Assembly (NCBI GenBank): GCA_045534165.1
Contig: JAZSJD010000069.1
Span: 1 to 44,350 of the forward strand
Source of the DNA: SIG575 sp045534165
Lineage (GTDB): Bacteria > Bacillota > Clostridia > Oscillospirales > Acutalibacteraceae
Direction: 5' to 3'
Length of the DNA: 44,350 nt
Shown here: piece by piece, positions 7,947 to 15,636 of the stretch
Position numbering within the stretch: position 1 is the stretch's first letter
How the letters are laid out: the number at the start of each line of letters is the position of its first letter
Position numbers and translations under genes: made by a program
The notes under the pieces: generated by a model
Databases searched by the model: none
Seen by the model: only the letters and a program-made list of their open reading frames with translations
What the model was told of the DNA's origin: nothing

Positions 7947-9221
7947 ATGGAAATCAAAGAAATAAAGAACGACCTTTTAGGTGAAAAATATTATAAAATC
8001 AAGCATACTTCCGGACTTAATATTTATGTTTTCCCAAAGGAAAATTATTCAAGCACTTATGCGATTTTCGGAACAAAATATGGTTCAATAGATACGGCTT
8101 TCAAAAGAAGCAATGAAGAGAACTTTACAGAAGTTCCTGAAGGAATTGCACATTTTCTTGAACACAAACTTTTTGAAAGTGAAGAGTTGGATGCTTTTGA
8201 ACGTTTTGCAAAAACAGGTGCTTCAGCAAATGCATATACATCATTTGATAAAACCTGCTATCTGTTTTCTTGCTCAGGAAACTTCAAAGAGAATCTTGAT
8301 ATTCTTCTTGATTTTGTCAGACATCCTTATTTTACTCAGCAAACAGTTGAAAAAGAGCAGGGTATTATCGGTCAGGAAATAAGAATGTACAGAGATGTGC
8401 CCGATTGGAGAGGTCTTTTTAATCTCCTTTGCGCTATGTATAAAAATCATCCCGTAAGAATTGATATCGCAGGAACGGAAGAATCAATTTCAGGTATCAC
8501 TGCGGACCTTCTTTATAAATGTTATAATGATTTTTATAATCTTGGCAACATGGCATTGGCTGTTGCAGGTAATGTTACTGTAGAAGAAGTTGTTGAATCA
8601 GCAGACAGACTTCTTGTTAAGGATGAGGATTTTTCAATTGACAGAAAAGTTTTTGAAGAGCCGAAAGAGGTTATGACAGAATATATTGAAGAAAAACTTT
8701 CAGTTGTATCTCCTATCTTCTCTCTGGGCTTCAAAGAGTCATGGGAAACACCTGAAAGAACACTCAAAGAAGAGCTTTTGGGAAATATTATTCTTGAAGT
8801 GATTGCAGGCAACACATCAGATCTTTATAAAGAACTTATAGATGCAGAACTTATTAATCCTACTTTTTCAACAGAATATTTCACAGGTTTCGGTTACAGT
8901 TCAATGATGTTTTCAGGTGAATCTTCAGACCCGAAAAAAACTTGTGAAATTATAAAAGAAAAAATCCGTCAGATCAAATCAGACGGAATTGCAAAAGAAG
9001 ATTTTGAAAGAGCAAGAAAGAAACTTTACGGAAGAGAAATCATGTCATATAATGACGTGGATGAACTTGCTAATAATCTTATTGCAGCAGATTTTATGAA
9101 TGAAGGCTTATTTGATGAGTTCGAAACTCTCAAAGTTCTGACTTGTGATGAAGCAAATGAATTTCTTGAAAAAATTCTTGATGAAAAATATTCAGCTTTG
9201 TCAGTAATTCTTCCCGCTTGA
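7947..9221 (+). CDS. M16-family zinc metallopeptidase (YmfH/YfmH type)
   Basis: A 424-residue insulinase-family protein that keeps the inverted zinc motif: H69-F-L-E72-H73 inside GIAHFLEHKLFE, with the distal glutamate in GIIGQEIRMYRDVP. It starts two bases after the zinc-less partner, which fits a translationally coupled heterodimer. The second domain holds FSTEYFTGFGYSSMMFSGES. The pair probably acts in the cytoplasm, as no signal peptide is seen on either. The named role in elongation factor P modification is taken from the Bacillus homologues and is not proven here. Confidence 0.83.
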   Translation: MEIKEIKNDLLGEKYYKIKHTSGLNIYVFPKENYSSTYAIFGTKYGSIDTAFKRSNEENFTEVPEGIAHFLEHKLFESEELDAFERFAKTGASANAYTSFDKTCYLFSCSGNFKENLDILLDFVRHPYFTQQTVEKEQGIIGQEIRMYRDVPDWRGLFNLLCAMYKNHPVRIDIAGTEESISGITADLLYKCYNDFYNLGNMALAVAGNVTVEEVVESADRLLVKDEDFSIDRKVFEEPKEVMTEYIEEKLSVVSPIFSLGFKESWETPERTLKEELLGNIILEVIAGNTSDLYKELIDAELINPTFSTEYFTGFGYSSMMFSGESSDPKKTCEIIKEKIRQIKSDGIAKEDFERARKKLYGREIMSYNDVDELANNLIAADFMNEGLFDEFETLKVLTCDEANEFLEKILDEKYSALSVILPA

Positions 9222-9234
9222 AAGGAAAAAAATT

Positions 9235-10233
9235 ATGAATAACTTCACAACAGTTTATTTTAAAGGACTTGAAAACGGGTTCCGTATTCCCTCAGTTTTG
9301 TTTGAAGCGGAACTGCCTGTAATAGGTGAAATTTCAATTAAATGGTATGGGGCAATTATTGCTTTTGGCTTTCTCCTTGCAGTTTTGTTTGGGGGAAGAC
9401 AGGCTTATAAATGGAGAATGAGTATTGATAAAATGCTGGACGTTCTTCTTTTCGGAACAATAGGAGGCATTTTAGGTGCAAGACTTTATTATGTAGCTTT
9501 TGAATGGGATTATTATTCACAGCATCTCGGAGAAATATTTAAAATCTGGAATGGCGGACTTGCGATTTACGGAGGCATAATCGGCGGACTTTTAGCTGCA
9601 TTTATTACTTGTAAAGTCAATAAACTTAATTTCTTGAATCTGCTTGATATGGCAGGTATGAGTTTGCTTATCGGTCAGGGTATCGGCAGATGGGGTAATT
9701 TTATGAATCAGGAAGCTTTCGGAATAAACACCGACCTTCCCTGGGGTATGAAAAGCGGAAAAACAAAGGAATACATATTAAATAATATGGAAACTTTTGC
9801 AGAAAAAGGTTTTGAAATGGACCCTGACGGATTTGTTCATCCCACATTTCTCTATGAATCCCTCTGGTGTCTTTTAGGTTTTGTGATTCTTTTTGTTATT
9901 CTGAAAAAATTCAGAAAATTCAGTGGACAGATTTTCCTTTGCTACGGAATCTGGTATGGCGTAGGCAGAACGATTTTTGAAGGCCTGAGAACAGACAGCC
10001 TTTATATCGGAAACACAACTATCCGTGTTTCACAGCTTTTGTCAGCAGTTGTAGTGTTGGTATTTTTAGTAGCACTTATAATTTTCCTTCGCAAATTCAT
10101 TAAAAATCCGAAACCCATTGAAGGTGTGGATTTCTTCCCTGAAGGTTCAAGAATCCCTAAAAAAGAAAAACTTGCAATGGTGAAAGAAGCAGAAGAAAAA
10201 GCAGAAGTTACAGAAGAAAACAAGGAGGAATAA
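9235..10233 (+). CDS. lgt: Prolipoprotein diacylglyceryl transferase
   Basis: Transfers a diacylglyceryl group from phosphatidylglycerol to the lipobox cysteine of lipoproteins, in the cytoplasmic membrane. The family signature is clear: IKWYGAIIAFGF near residue 35, GGLAIYGGIIGG, the GRWGNFMNQEAFG phosphatidylglycerol-binding motif, and HPTFLYESLW. Seven membrane helices are expected. The C-terminal 50 residues form a charged Glu/Lys-rich cytoplasmic tail not needed by the family. It lies 13 bases after the M16 gene with an AAAGGA site. The lipoproteins encoded at 1027 and 14672 in this window are likely clients. Confidence 0.95.
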   Translation: MNNFTTVYFKGLENGFRIPSVLFEAELPVIGEISIKWYGAIIAFGFLLAVLFGGRQAYKWRMSIDKMLDVLLFGTIGGILGARLYYVAFEWDYYSQHLGEIFKIWNGGLAIYGGIIGGLLAAFITCKVNKLNFLNLLDMAGMSLLIGQGIGRWGNFMNQEAFGINTDLPWGMKSGKTKEYILNNMETFAEKGFEMDPDGFVHPTFLYESLWCLLGFVILFVILKKFRKFSGQIFLCYGIWYGVGRTIFEGLRTDSLYIGNTTIRVSQLLSAVVVLVFLVALIIFLRKFIKNPKPIEGVDFFPEGSRIPKKEKLAMVKEAEEKAEVTEENKEE

Positions 10234-10235
10234 TA

Positions 10236-11090
10236 ATGGCGGTTATAATGGACGGAAAAGCATTGTCGGTAAAACTTAAAAATTCTTTGAAAGAAGAAGT
10301 TGCCGGAATGGTGAAAAATGGTGTTGAACCTTGTCTTGCCGTTATTATAGTAGGCAATAATCCGGCGTCAAAAATTTATGTTAATAACAAGAAAAAATCT
10401 TGCGAAGAACTTGGCATAAAATCTTTGGAATATGCATTGCCTGAAGATACAACCGAAGAAGAACTTCTTGCACTTATTGAAGAGTTGAACGAAAACGATG
10501 GTGTTGACGGTATATTATGTCAGTTGCCATTGCCCTCACACATTTGTGAGAAGAATGTAATAAATGCAATTTCTCCTGACAAAGATGTAGATGCTTTTCA
10601 TCCATCAAACGTGGGTCATATTATGATAGGTGACTACACATTCCTGCCTTGTACTCCTGCTGGAGTTATGGAGATTCTCAAGGAATATGAAATTGATGTT
10701 TCAGGCAAAAACTGTGTTGTTGTAGGCAGAAGTAATATAGTAGGCAAACCTATGACCATGCTCTTGCTTAAAGAAAATGCAACAGTAACTGTTTGTCATT
10801 CAAGAACTTCTGATATTGCTGAGTTCACTAAAAAAGCCGATGTGCTTGTAAGTGCAGTCGGTAAACCCAATCTTATAACTGCTGATATGGTCAAAGAAAA
10901 TGCAGTTGTAATTGACGTTGCTATAAACAGACTTGAAAGCGGAAAGATTTGCGGAGACGTTGATTTTGAAAACGTAAAAGAAAAAGCATCTTTTATCACC
11001 CCTGTTCCCGGTGGGGTAGGTCCTATGACTATTGCAACACTTATGAAGAACACTGTTACAGCTTCAAAAATGCACAATGATATTAAATGA
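10236..11090 (+). CDS. folD: Bifunctional methylenetetrahydrofolate dehydrogenase / methenyltetrahydrofolate cyclohydrolase
   Basis: Interconverts 5,10-methylene- and 10-formyl-tetrahydrofolate, supplying one-carbon units for purines and formyl-methionine. It has 284 residues, the usual length. Motifs are SKIYVNNKKKSCEELGI with the catalytic lysine, DGILCQLPLP, KDVDAFHPSNVG, the nucleotide-binding VVGRSNIVGKPM and the C-terminal TPVPGGVGPMTIATLMKNT. It starts two bases after lgt with AAGGAGG inside the lgt tail, so it is the last gene of the ymfF-ymfH-lgt-folD operon. No clear terminator follows; the L21 promoter begins 18 bases later. Confidence 0.96.
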   Translation: MAVIMDGKALSVKLKNSLKEEVAGMVKNGVEPCLAVIIVGNNPASKIYVNNKKKSCEELGIKSLEYALPEDTTEEELLALIEELNENDGVDGILCQLPLPSHICEKNVINAISPDKDVDAFHPSNVGHIMIGDYTFLPCTPAGVMEILKEYEIDVSGKNCVVVGRSNIVGKPMTMLLLKENATVTVCHSRTSDIAEFTKKADVLVSAVGKPNLITADMVKENAVVIDVAINRLESGKICGDVDFENVKEKASFITPVPGGVGPMTIATLMKNTVTASKMHNDIK

Positions 11091-11108
11091 AATTAATTAA
11101 AAAAACTA

Positions 11109-11137
11109 TTGACAAGCATATATCTTGGTGATATAAT
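11109..11137 (+). promoter_or_regulatory. Strong sigma-A promoter of the rplU operon
   Basis: A consensus TTGACA (11109-11114) and a consensus TATAAT (11132-11137) are separated by exactly 17 bases. The expected start of transcription is near 11144, just before the L21 leader. Confidence 0.88.
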
Positions 11138-11142
11138 ATTTA

Positions 11143-11227
11143 AGCCGCATACCTCGGGTTCCCAAAGTTGGTGCGTCCACACCCGCAGTTGTCAGTAACT
11201 GGAAGAGGGTAGCGAGACTATATGAAA
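11143..11227 (+). ncRNA. Ribosomal protein L21 leader (cis-regulatory RNA)
   Basis: A structured, GC-richer leader between the promoter and rplU. A long-range stem pairs TACCTC (11150-11155) with GAGGGTA (11205-11211, one bulge). Inside it are a GGTG/CACC hairpin (11070-11073 region shifted to 11170-11173 with 11180-11183) and a CAGTT/AACTG hairpin (11186-11190 with 11197-11201). Leaders of this kind precede rplU in many Firmicutes and are thought to mediate feedback by L21. The position and structure support the call; a covariance-model search would settle it. Confidence 0.62.
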
Positions 11228-11242
11228 GAGGTTGAAGAACCA

Positions 11243-11554
11243 ATGTACGCAATTATCGAAACCGGCGGAAAGCAGTACAAGGTAGAAGCAGGCGACGCTC
11301 TCTACATTGAAAAGCTTGATGTTGAAGCAGACTCCGAGATTACCTTTGATAAGGTTATCGCTGTAGGCAAAGAAGATGGCATTGTTGTTGGTGCTCCTTA
11401 TGTTGATGGTGCAACAGTAACAGCTAAAGCTATCAAAAACGGCAAGGCTAAGAAAGTGGTAGTTTTCACTTACAAGTCAAAGAAGAACGAGAAGAGAAAG
11501 AAAGGCCACAGACAGCCCTACACTAAGGTAGAAATCGCAGCTATCAATGCGTAA
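11243..11554 (+). CDS. rplU: 50S ribosomal protein L21
   Basis: Binds 23S rRNA in the large ribosomal subunit. The protein begins with the invariant MYAIIETGGKQYKVEAGD and ends VEIAAINA, 103 residues, as expected. The ATG at 11243 is preferred over one at 11222 because L21 begins at MYAI and the earlier ATG lies at the base of the leader RNA. The nearest ribosome site (GAGGT, 11228-11232) is ten bases away, slightly far, which may belong to the leader's control mechanism. It is followed after six bases by prp and then rpmA, the standard Firmicute order. Confidence 0.97.
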   Translation: MYAIIETGGKQYKVEAGDALYIEKLDVEADSEITFDKVIAVGKEDGIVVGAPYVDGATVTAKAIKNGKAKKVVVFTYKSKKNEKRKKGHRQPYTKVEIAAINA

Positions 11555-11560
11555 GACTTA

Positions 11561-11887
11561 ATGATTACCGTTAAGTTTTTTACCGAACGCAAAAGAATCC
11601 GTGGCTTTGAAGTCAAAGGTCATTCAGGATTGGCTGAAAGAGGAAACGATATTTTATGTGCCGCAGTTTCTTCAGCTTGTTATATGACAGTAAACACTTT
11701 AACCGAAGTGTTAAAGGTTGATGTTGATGTGCAGGTAAATGAAGATGGGTATATGAAAGCAGTTGTTTCTGATCTGACAGAAGAAGCGGAAAATCTTTTG
11801 AAAGGTTTTCAGATTCATATTAATGCGTTGGCAAATGATTACCGAAAAAATCTCAAAGTAATTTATGGAGGTGCAGAAAATGCTTAA
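11561..11887 (+). CDS. prp: Ribosomal-processing cysteine protease Prp
   Basis: Cuts the N-terminal extension off ribosomal protein L27 before it joins the ribosome. It has 108 residues, with catalytic H21 in the KGHSG motif and C33 in ILCAAVSS, matching the His/Cys pair of Staphylococcus aureus Prp. It lies between rplU and rpmA, and its last bases overlap the start of rpmA. The L27 encoded downstream has a matching cleavable extension, so enzyme and substrate are both present. Confidence 0.94.
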   Translation: MITVKFFTERKRIRGFEVKGHSGLAERGNDILCAAVSSACYMTVNTLTEVLKVDVDVQVNEDGYMKAVVSDLTEEAENLLKGFQIHINALANDYRKNLKVIYGGAENA

Positions 11888-12161
11888 AATTAACATTCAG
11901 TTATTTGCTCATAAAAAAGGTATGGGTTCAACACGTAACGGCCGTGACTCAGAGTCAAAAAGACTTGGTGTAAAAAGAGCTGACGGACAGTTTGTTCTTG
12001 CAGGTAACATCCTTGTAAGACAGCGTGGTACACACATCCATCCCGGTGCAAACGTAGGTAAGGGTAAAGACGATACACTCTTCGCACTCACAGACGGTGT
12101 TGTAAAATTCGAAAGAGTTGGTAAAGACCGTAAAAGAGTTAGCATCTACGCTGAGCAGTAA
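11880..12161 (+). CDS. rpmA: 50S ribosomal protein L27 with Prp-cleavable N-terminal extension
   Basis: Lies at the peptidyl transferase centre of the 50S subunit. The ATG at 11880 follows GGAGGTG and overlaps the end of prp by eight bases. The first nine residues, MLKINIQLF, are followed by AHKKGMGSTRNGRDSESK, which is the normal L27 N-terminus. In S. aureus the corresponding extension ends in QFF before Ala; here it is QLF, a conservative change in the Prp site. The rest (GVKRADGQFV, RQRGTHIHPGANVG) is canonical. 93 residues. Confidence 0.97.
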   Translation: MLKINIQLFAHKKGMGSTRNGRDSESKRLGVKRADGQFVLAGNILVRQRGTHIHPGANVGKGKDDTLFALTDGVVKFERVGKDRKRVSIYAEQ

Positions 12162-12180
12162 TTAATACTTAAAAGCGTTT

Positions 12181-12222
12181 TAAAGCTGTTTCACTTTTGT
12201 GAAACAGCTTTATTTTTTTTTT
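12181..12222 (+). terminator. Intrinsic terminator of the rplU-prp-rpmA operon
   Basis: A perfect 14-bp stem (12181-12194 with 12199-12212) with a TTTT loop is followed by ten T. Confidence 0.95.
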
Positions 12223-12251
12223 GTAACACCTTTTCGGTTTCACCATATAAT
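12221..12251 (+). promoter_or_regulatory. Possible promoter of the Cys/Gly-rich peptide gene
   Basis: A perfect -10 element TATAAT (12246-12251) lies 51 bases before the start codon. The best -35 match is TTGTAA (12221-12226), with a long 19-base spacer and overlapping the T-run of the upstream terminator. The -10 is convincing, the -35 less so. Confidence 0.5.
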
Positions 12252-12301
12252 GGAGTGTAGGGTGAGGGAAAACCTCATCTGAATTGAAAGGAGGAACTGA
12301 A

Positions 12302-12472
12302 ATGTGTAACACATTATTCGGCGGAAACAACACTTGGGTTATCATCCTTATTCTCATTCTTTTGTGCGGTGATAACAATTCTTACGGTTACGGCCGTGAC
12401 GCATCTTGTGGCTGTGGCTGCGGTCGCGATGCATCTTGCGGTTGCGCAAACTCTTGTGGCTGCGGTTGCTAA
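12302..12472 (+). CDS. Small membrane peptide with Cys/Gly-rich tail, function unknown
   Basis: I do not recognise this gene. The ATG at 12302 sits seven bases after a perfect AAAGGAGG and encodes 56 residues. After a short polar start (MCNTLFGGNN) comes one hydrophobic helix, WVIILILILLCG, then a tail with an imperfect repeat: GRDASCGCGC followed by GRDASCGCANSCGCGC. The tail holds nine cysteines, mostly as CGC. It has its own -10 element and a strong terminator, so it is a free-standing transcription unit. The repeated CGC pattern could bind metal, form disulphides or be a spore-surface component; none of these is shown. The strong ribosome site and bounded transcription unit argue that it is a real gene. 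Confidence 0.78.
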   Translation: MCNTLFGGNNTWVIILILILLCGDNNSYGYGRDASCGCGCGRDASCGCANSCGCGC

Positions 12473-12490
12473 GTAGCTGAAAGCGATAAA

Positions 12491-12521
12491 AAACCCCTTG
12501 CTGAAAATCAGCAAGGGGTTT
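12491..12521. terminator. Bidirectional terminator between the Cys/Gly peptide and rubrerythrin
   Basis: A perfect 14-bp stem (12491-12504 with 12508-12521) with an AAA loop lies between two convergent genes. On the minus strand it is followed by TTTATC after the stem's own T-run; on the plus strand the stem ends in TTT. Confidence 0.87.
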
Positions 12522-12538
12522 AAACATAAATTGTTTAA

Positions 12539-13078
12539 TTAATAGTTTTCAGCTTTAATTTCAAAATATGCTTTAGGATGTGCACAAACAGGACAAAGTT
12601 CAGGAGCTTTTTTGCCAACAACAATGTGTCCGCAGTTGCGACATTTCCAGATAGCATCGCCATCTTTAGAGAAAACAACACCTTCTTTGATGTTTTCAAG
12701 AAGTTTAAGGTAACGTTCTTCGTGTTCTTTTTCGATTTTTGCTACACCTTCAAAGAGTGCTGCAATTTCATCAAAACCTTCATCTCTTGCTTCTTTTGCA
12801 AAACCTGCATACATATCAGTCCATTCATAGTTTTCGCCTGCAGCAGCATCAGCAAGGTTGATTTCTGTTGAGGAAATACCGCCGTGAAGAAGTTTGAACC
12901 AGATTTTTGCATGTTCTTTTTCGTTTTCAGCAGTTTCAAGGAAAAGAGCTGCAATTTGTTCATAACCATCTTTTTTTGCTTTGCTTGCATAGTAGGTGTA
13001 TTTGTTTCTTGCTTGTGATTCACCTGCAAATGCAGCCATAAGATTGGCTTCTGTTCTTGTTCCTTTGAGTTCTTTCAT
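12539..13078 (-). CDS. Rubrerythrin
   Basis: A 179-residue non-haem diiron peroxidase of the cytoplasm that protects anaerobes from hydrogen peroxide. The N-terminal ferritin-like domain contains the ligand-bearing helices (TRTEANLMAAFAGESQARN, ETAENEKEHAKIWF, GVAKIEKEHEERY), and a rubredoxin domain lies at the C-terminus (CRNCGHIVVG, then CPVCAHPKAYF). This is the classical domain order, unlike the gene at position 1. The ATG at 13078 has an AGGAGG site. It follows tadA on the same strand after 47 bases. I found no Per box in that gap. Confidence 0.94.
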   Translation of the reverse strand: MKELKGTRTEANLMAAFAGESQARNKYTYYASKAKKDGYEQIAALFLETAENEKEHAKIWFKLLHGGISSTEINLADAAAGENYEWTDMYAGFAKEARDEGFDEIAALFEGVAKIEKEHEERYLKLLENIKEGVVFSKDGDAIWKCRNCGHIVVGKKAPELCPVCAHPKAYFEIKAENY

Positions 13079-13125
13079 TGTTAATAGCCTCCTTTTTGTT
13101 TATAGTGTTTGCTTTTTAATGGATA

Positions 13126-13581
13126 TTATTTCTTCAATCGGAGATTTTTAAAAAAATCTTTAAGGATTGAAGAGCATTCATCTTCGCAAACACCTTTTAT
13201 GATTTCCGGCTTGTGGTTATATGGCAAGCCGAAAAGATTTACTACACTTGCACAGGAGCCGGCTTTTGCGTCATCCGCTCCATATATAACTCTTTTTATA
13301 CGCGAATTGATTATAGCACCTGCACACATAGGGCAAGGTTCGAGTGTCACATAAAGGTCACATTTCCACAATCGCCAACCTCCCAGAGTGTTGCAGGCCT
13401 GGTTAATTGCTTCAATTTCTGCGTGGGCAAGAGCGTTTTTGTCAGCTTCTCGTCTGTTTCTGCCTGTGCCTACAATTTCTCCGTCGCAAACAACAACAGC
13501 ACCAACAGGAACTTCGCCTGCTTCTGCTGCTTCGGCAGCCAGTTTCAGAGCTTCTTTCATATAAAAAATATCGTCTTTCAT
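13126..13581 (-). CDS. tadA: tRNA-specific adenosine deaminase
   Basis: Converts adenosine 34 to inosine in the anticodon of tRNA-Arg(ACG), so that it reads all CGN codons except CGG. The zinc-dependent deaminase motifs are complete: H53-A-E55 in ALAHAEIEAI and P-C83-P-M-C86. It has 151 residues from the ATG at 13581. That start was chosen because it lies two bases after the stop of the CPBP gene with GGATGG as ribosome site; a longer reading from 13617 would lie inside the previous gene. The ending NLFGLPYNHKPEI is also typical. Confidence 0.94.
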   Translation of the reverse strand: MKDDIFYMKEALKLAAEAAEAGEVPVGAVVVCDGEIVGTGRNRREADKNALAHAEIEAINQACNTLGGWRLWKCDLYVTLEPCPMCAGAIINSRIKRVIYGADDAKAGSCASVVNLFGLPYNHKPEIIKGVCEDECSSILKDFFKNLRLKK

Positions 13582-13583
13582 AA

Positions 13584-14579
13584 TTACCATCCGAAAATTG
13601 TATACAAAAGCATCCATAAAATCGAAATTATCATTGGGATACTGAAAATAAATCTGGAAGTTTTTTCTTTAACAGATATAATCCGTTGTGTATTGCACGT
13701 AAGTTTTTGCCTTTTTTTGTTTTTGACGAAAAATATAGAACAAATTATTCCTATTGCAAAAATAACAATAACTGCAATAAAGTGGATTTCATTTGCTAAT
13801 TCTGAATTTTTTGTATTGAGAACATTTATAAAAACGTAATAACCGTTGTTAAGCGCATGCACGATGACTGATGTCCATATACTTTTTGTTGAAATAGTCA
13901 GATAGCCGAAAATAATTCCTGCGATAAAGGCAAAAATTCCCTGAACAGCATTTCTGTGCATAAGGCCAAAAACCAAAGCAGTCATCACTATTGCAAATTT
14001 ATCACCATATTTTCTTAATGGTTGCATAGTAACTGCACGCATTGTGAATTCTTCAATAATGGCAGGCGGGACTATCATTGAAAAAGCAAATAAAAATAAT
14101 GGTAAGCCTGAAGTGGGGACATCAATTTCGCCTGTTGACGTTAAGGTGATTCCGATTAATTGAAATAAATCAGAAACCCATCCGGAAACGTAGTCACCAA
14201 TAAAACATAGCATTAAGCCAAAACCTATTGCTGACAGAAAAAGTCCGGGTGAAGAAAATTTTTCAAATGATTGTTCTATGCAGGCTTTGTCATCTTTATC
14301 ATAAAAGATATAAACAAGAAAAAAAGGAAGAAACAGAAAAGCAACATTAAAAAACAGTTCTATTGAATATTGTAAAATATTGTTGGATAAATAAAAATCA
14401 TAAATGCCGAAAATCTGTAACGTGGTTGCTAAAACAAAGGGTGCACAAAGAAATGCTAAAATGCAGATTCCTATGTGGTTGCTGTGGCTTTTTATTTTTC
14501 TTTTAGCTTCTTTTCTGAAATGAAAAGTATAATCTTCTATTGATATACCTTCGTTTAAGTCGTAGAAATTATTATCCAT
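13584..14579 (-). CDS. CPBP-family intramembrane glutamic endopeptidase (CAAX protease-like)
   Basis: A 331-residue membrane protein with about eight hydrophobic segments. The three CPBP motifs are present: IIEEFTMRAV (EExxxR), FGLMHRN and, near the C-terminus, IVHALNN. Bacterial members act as intramembrane proteases, and some give self-immunity to bacteriocins; the substrate here is unknown. The ATG at 14579 after GGAGGG was preferred over 14633, because the longer reading would start inside the upstream gene's terminator hairpin. tadA follows two bases after its stop, so the two are coupled. Confidence 0.85.
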   Translation of the reverse strand: MDNNFYDLNEGISIEDYTFHFRKEAKRKIKSHSNHIGICILAFLCAPFVLATTLQIFGIYDFYLSNNILQYSIELFFNVAFLFLPFFLVYIFYDKDDKACIEQSFEKFSSPGLFLSAIGFGLMLCFIGDYVSGWVSDLFQLIGITLTSTGEIDVPTSGLPLFLFAFSMIVPPAIIEEFTMRAVTMQPLRKYGDKFAIVMTALVFGLMHRNAVQGIFAFIAGIIFGYLTISTKSIWTSVIVHALNNGYYVFINVLNTKNSELANEIHFIAVIVIFAIGIICSIFFVKNKKRQKLTCNTQRIISVKEKTSRFIFSIPMIISILWMLLYTIFGW

Positions 14580-14618
14580 TTCCAAACACCCTCCTTCTTT
14601 ATTTATTGTGTCAAAAAT

Positions 14619-14652
14619 GCCGCTGAAATTCATAAAGAATGAACACAGCGGC
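14619..14652 (-). terminator. Intrinsic terminator after the lipoprotein gene
   Basis: A GCCGCTG/CAGCGGC stem encloses a second TTCAT/ATGAA stem and is followed on the minus strand by ATTTTTG. It lies 20 bases after the lipoprotein stop codon. Confidence 0.72.
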
Positions 14653-14671
14653 AGATTTTTATACTTTGATA

Positions 14672-15532
14672 TTATTTACCGGTAGTTGTTTCGAGAGTTT
14701 CAGGGTTAACCCAATCAACGTGATAATTTTCGTTTTCGTTAAGGTTGAAAACAACTGTCTGGTCGCCGACAGATTCGAAATTGCCTTTACCTGTAACATC
14801 AGCAGTAACTTTAATTGTTCTTGAATATGAAGCTTCAACGATTCTGTCTGTTTTTCTTTCTACTTTACAAACAATGCTGCCACCATTATATTCAACATCA
14901 TAATCGCTGACTGCAAGAAGGTCGTTAGCGTCTTTAAGCTCTTCAAGAATAGCTTCTTTATCGTTTTTATTAAATACTTTGCTTAATCCGTCTGCTTCAA
15001 GGGGAGTAGCATCGTCTTTGAATTCGATTGTGATAATGAAGTGGTCATCTGTCTGTGAGCAAGATGCGAGCTTAACCTGTCTGAAATCAACAACACTTGA
15101 AGCACCTGATAATTCGATGGGATAAATTTCCACAACGTTGCCGATTTTTCCGTTTTCTACGCATTCACGTCCGTCAAGGCCTCTTTCGTAGAATTCGCCA
15201 CCGGCATGGCCAATTATAAAGTCTACAACTGTGGGCAAAGCAGCTTTGAGATTGCTGTTTTCACATTCGAAATCGTGTGCAGAAAAATCTCTGCTCATTG
15301 TTACGTTGTAAATATTTTTTGTGTCTTTGAGTGTTTTTGAAACATCGTTGAAATATTTAACAATTTCATTGATTGTCTTGGGCTTTTCTGTTTTATTGTC
15401 ATAGGGTTCAGTTGTTGATGTTTCTTCAACAAAGATCTCCTGAACCTTGTCTGTGAGAGAACAAGAAGCCAGAGTGAAAACTATAACGCCGGTTAAAATA
15501 ACGGCAAGAATTTTTTTAACAGAGCTTTTCAT
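14672..15532 (-). CDS. Lipoprotein of unknown function
   Basis: I do not recognise the family. The ATG at 15532 follows AAGGAGG by eight bases and gives 286 residues. A lysine-rich start (MKSSVKKILAVILTG) leads into a hydrophobic signal ending in the lipobox LASC, so the mature protein should be lipid-anchored outside the cell. A Thr/Glu-rich linker follows, and then two regions with beta-strand patterns: residues about 140-190 (VDFRQVKLASCSQTDDHFIITIEF) and 215-275 (VEYNGGSIVCKVERKTD, then IKVTADVTGKGNF). The C-terminus resembles an immunoglobulin-like or substrate-binding beta domain, which is only an impression. It has its own terminator and precedes the CPBP protease gene. Confidence 0.82.
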   Translation of the reverse strand: MKSSVKKILAVILTGVIVFTLASCSLTDKVQEIFVEETSTTEPYDNKTEKPKTINEIVKYFNDVSKTLKDTKNIYNVTMSRDFSAHDFECENSNLKAALPTVVDFIIGHAGGEFYERGLDGRECVENGKIGNVVEIYPIELSGASSVVDFRQVKLASCSQTDDHFIITIEFKDDATPLEADGLSKVFNKNDKEAILEELKDANDLLAVSDYDVEYNGGSIVCKVERKTDRIVEASYSRTIKVTADVTGKGNFESVGDQTVVFNLNENENYHVDWVNPETLETTTGK

Positions 15533-15636
15533 AAAACATCCTCCTTGAATAAGAACAATATTATCAAAGAACATTGTATCACAAATTTTCAGAATTTCAT
15601 AGCTATTTTTAAAAATTTTTGGAAAAAATAATAAAT

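Noticed and set aside
12392..12472. CRISPR or satellite repeat
   Set aside because: The repeated GC-rich units are codon-phased and encode the GRDASCGC tail of the small peptide; there are no spacers.
13079..13140. Second Per box before the rubrerythrin at 12539
   Set aside because: The best A/T-rich stretch matches too few consensus positions, and the gene is probably transcribed with tadA.
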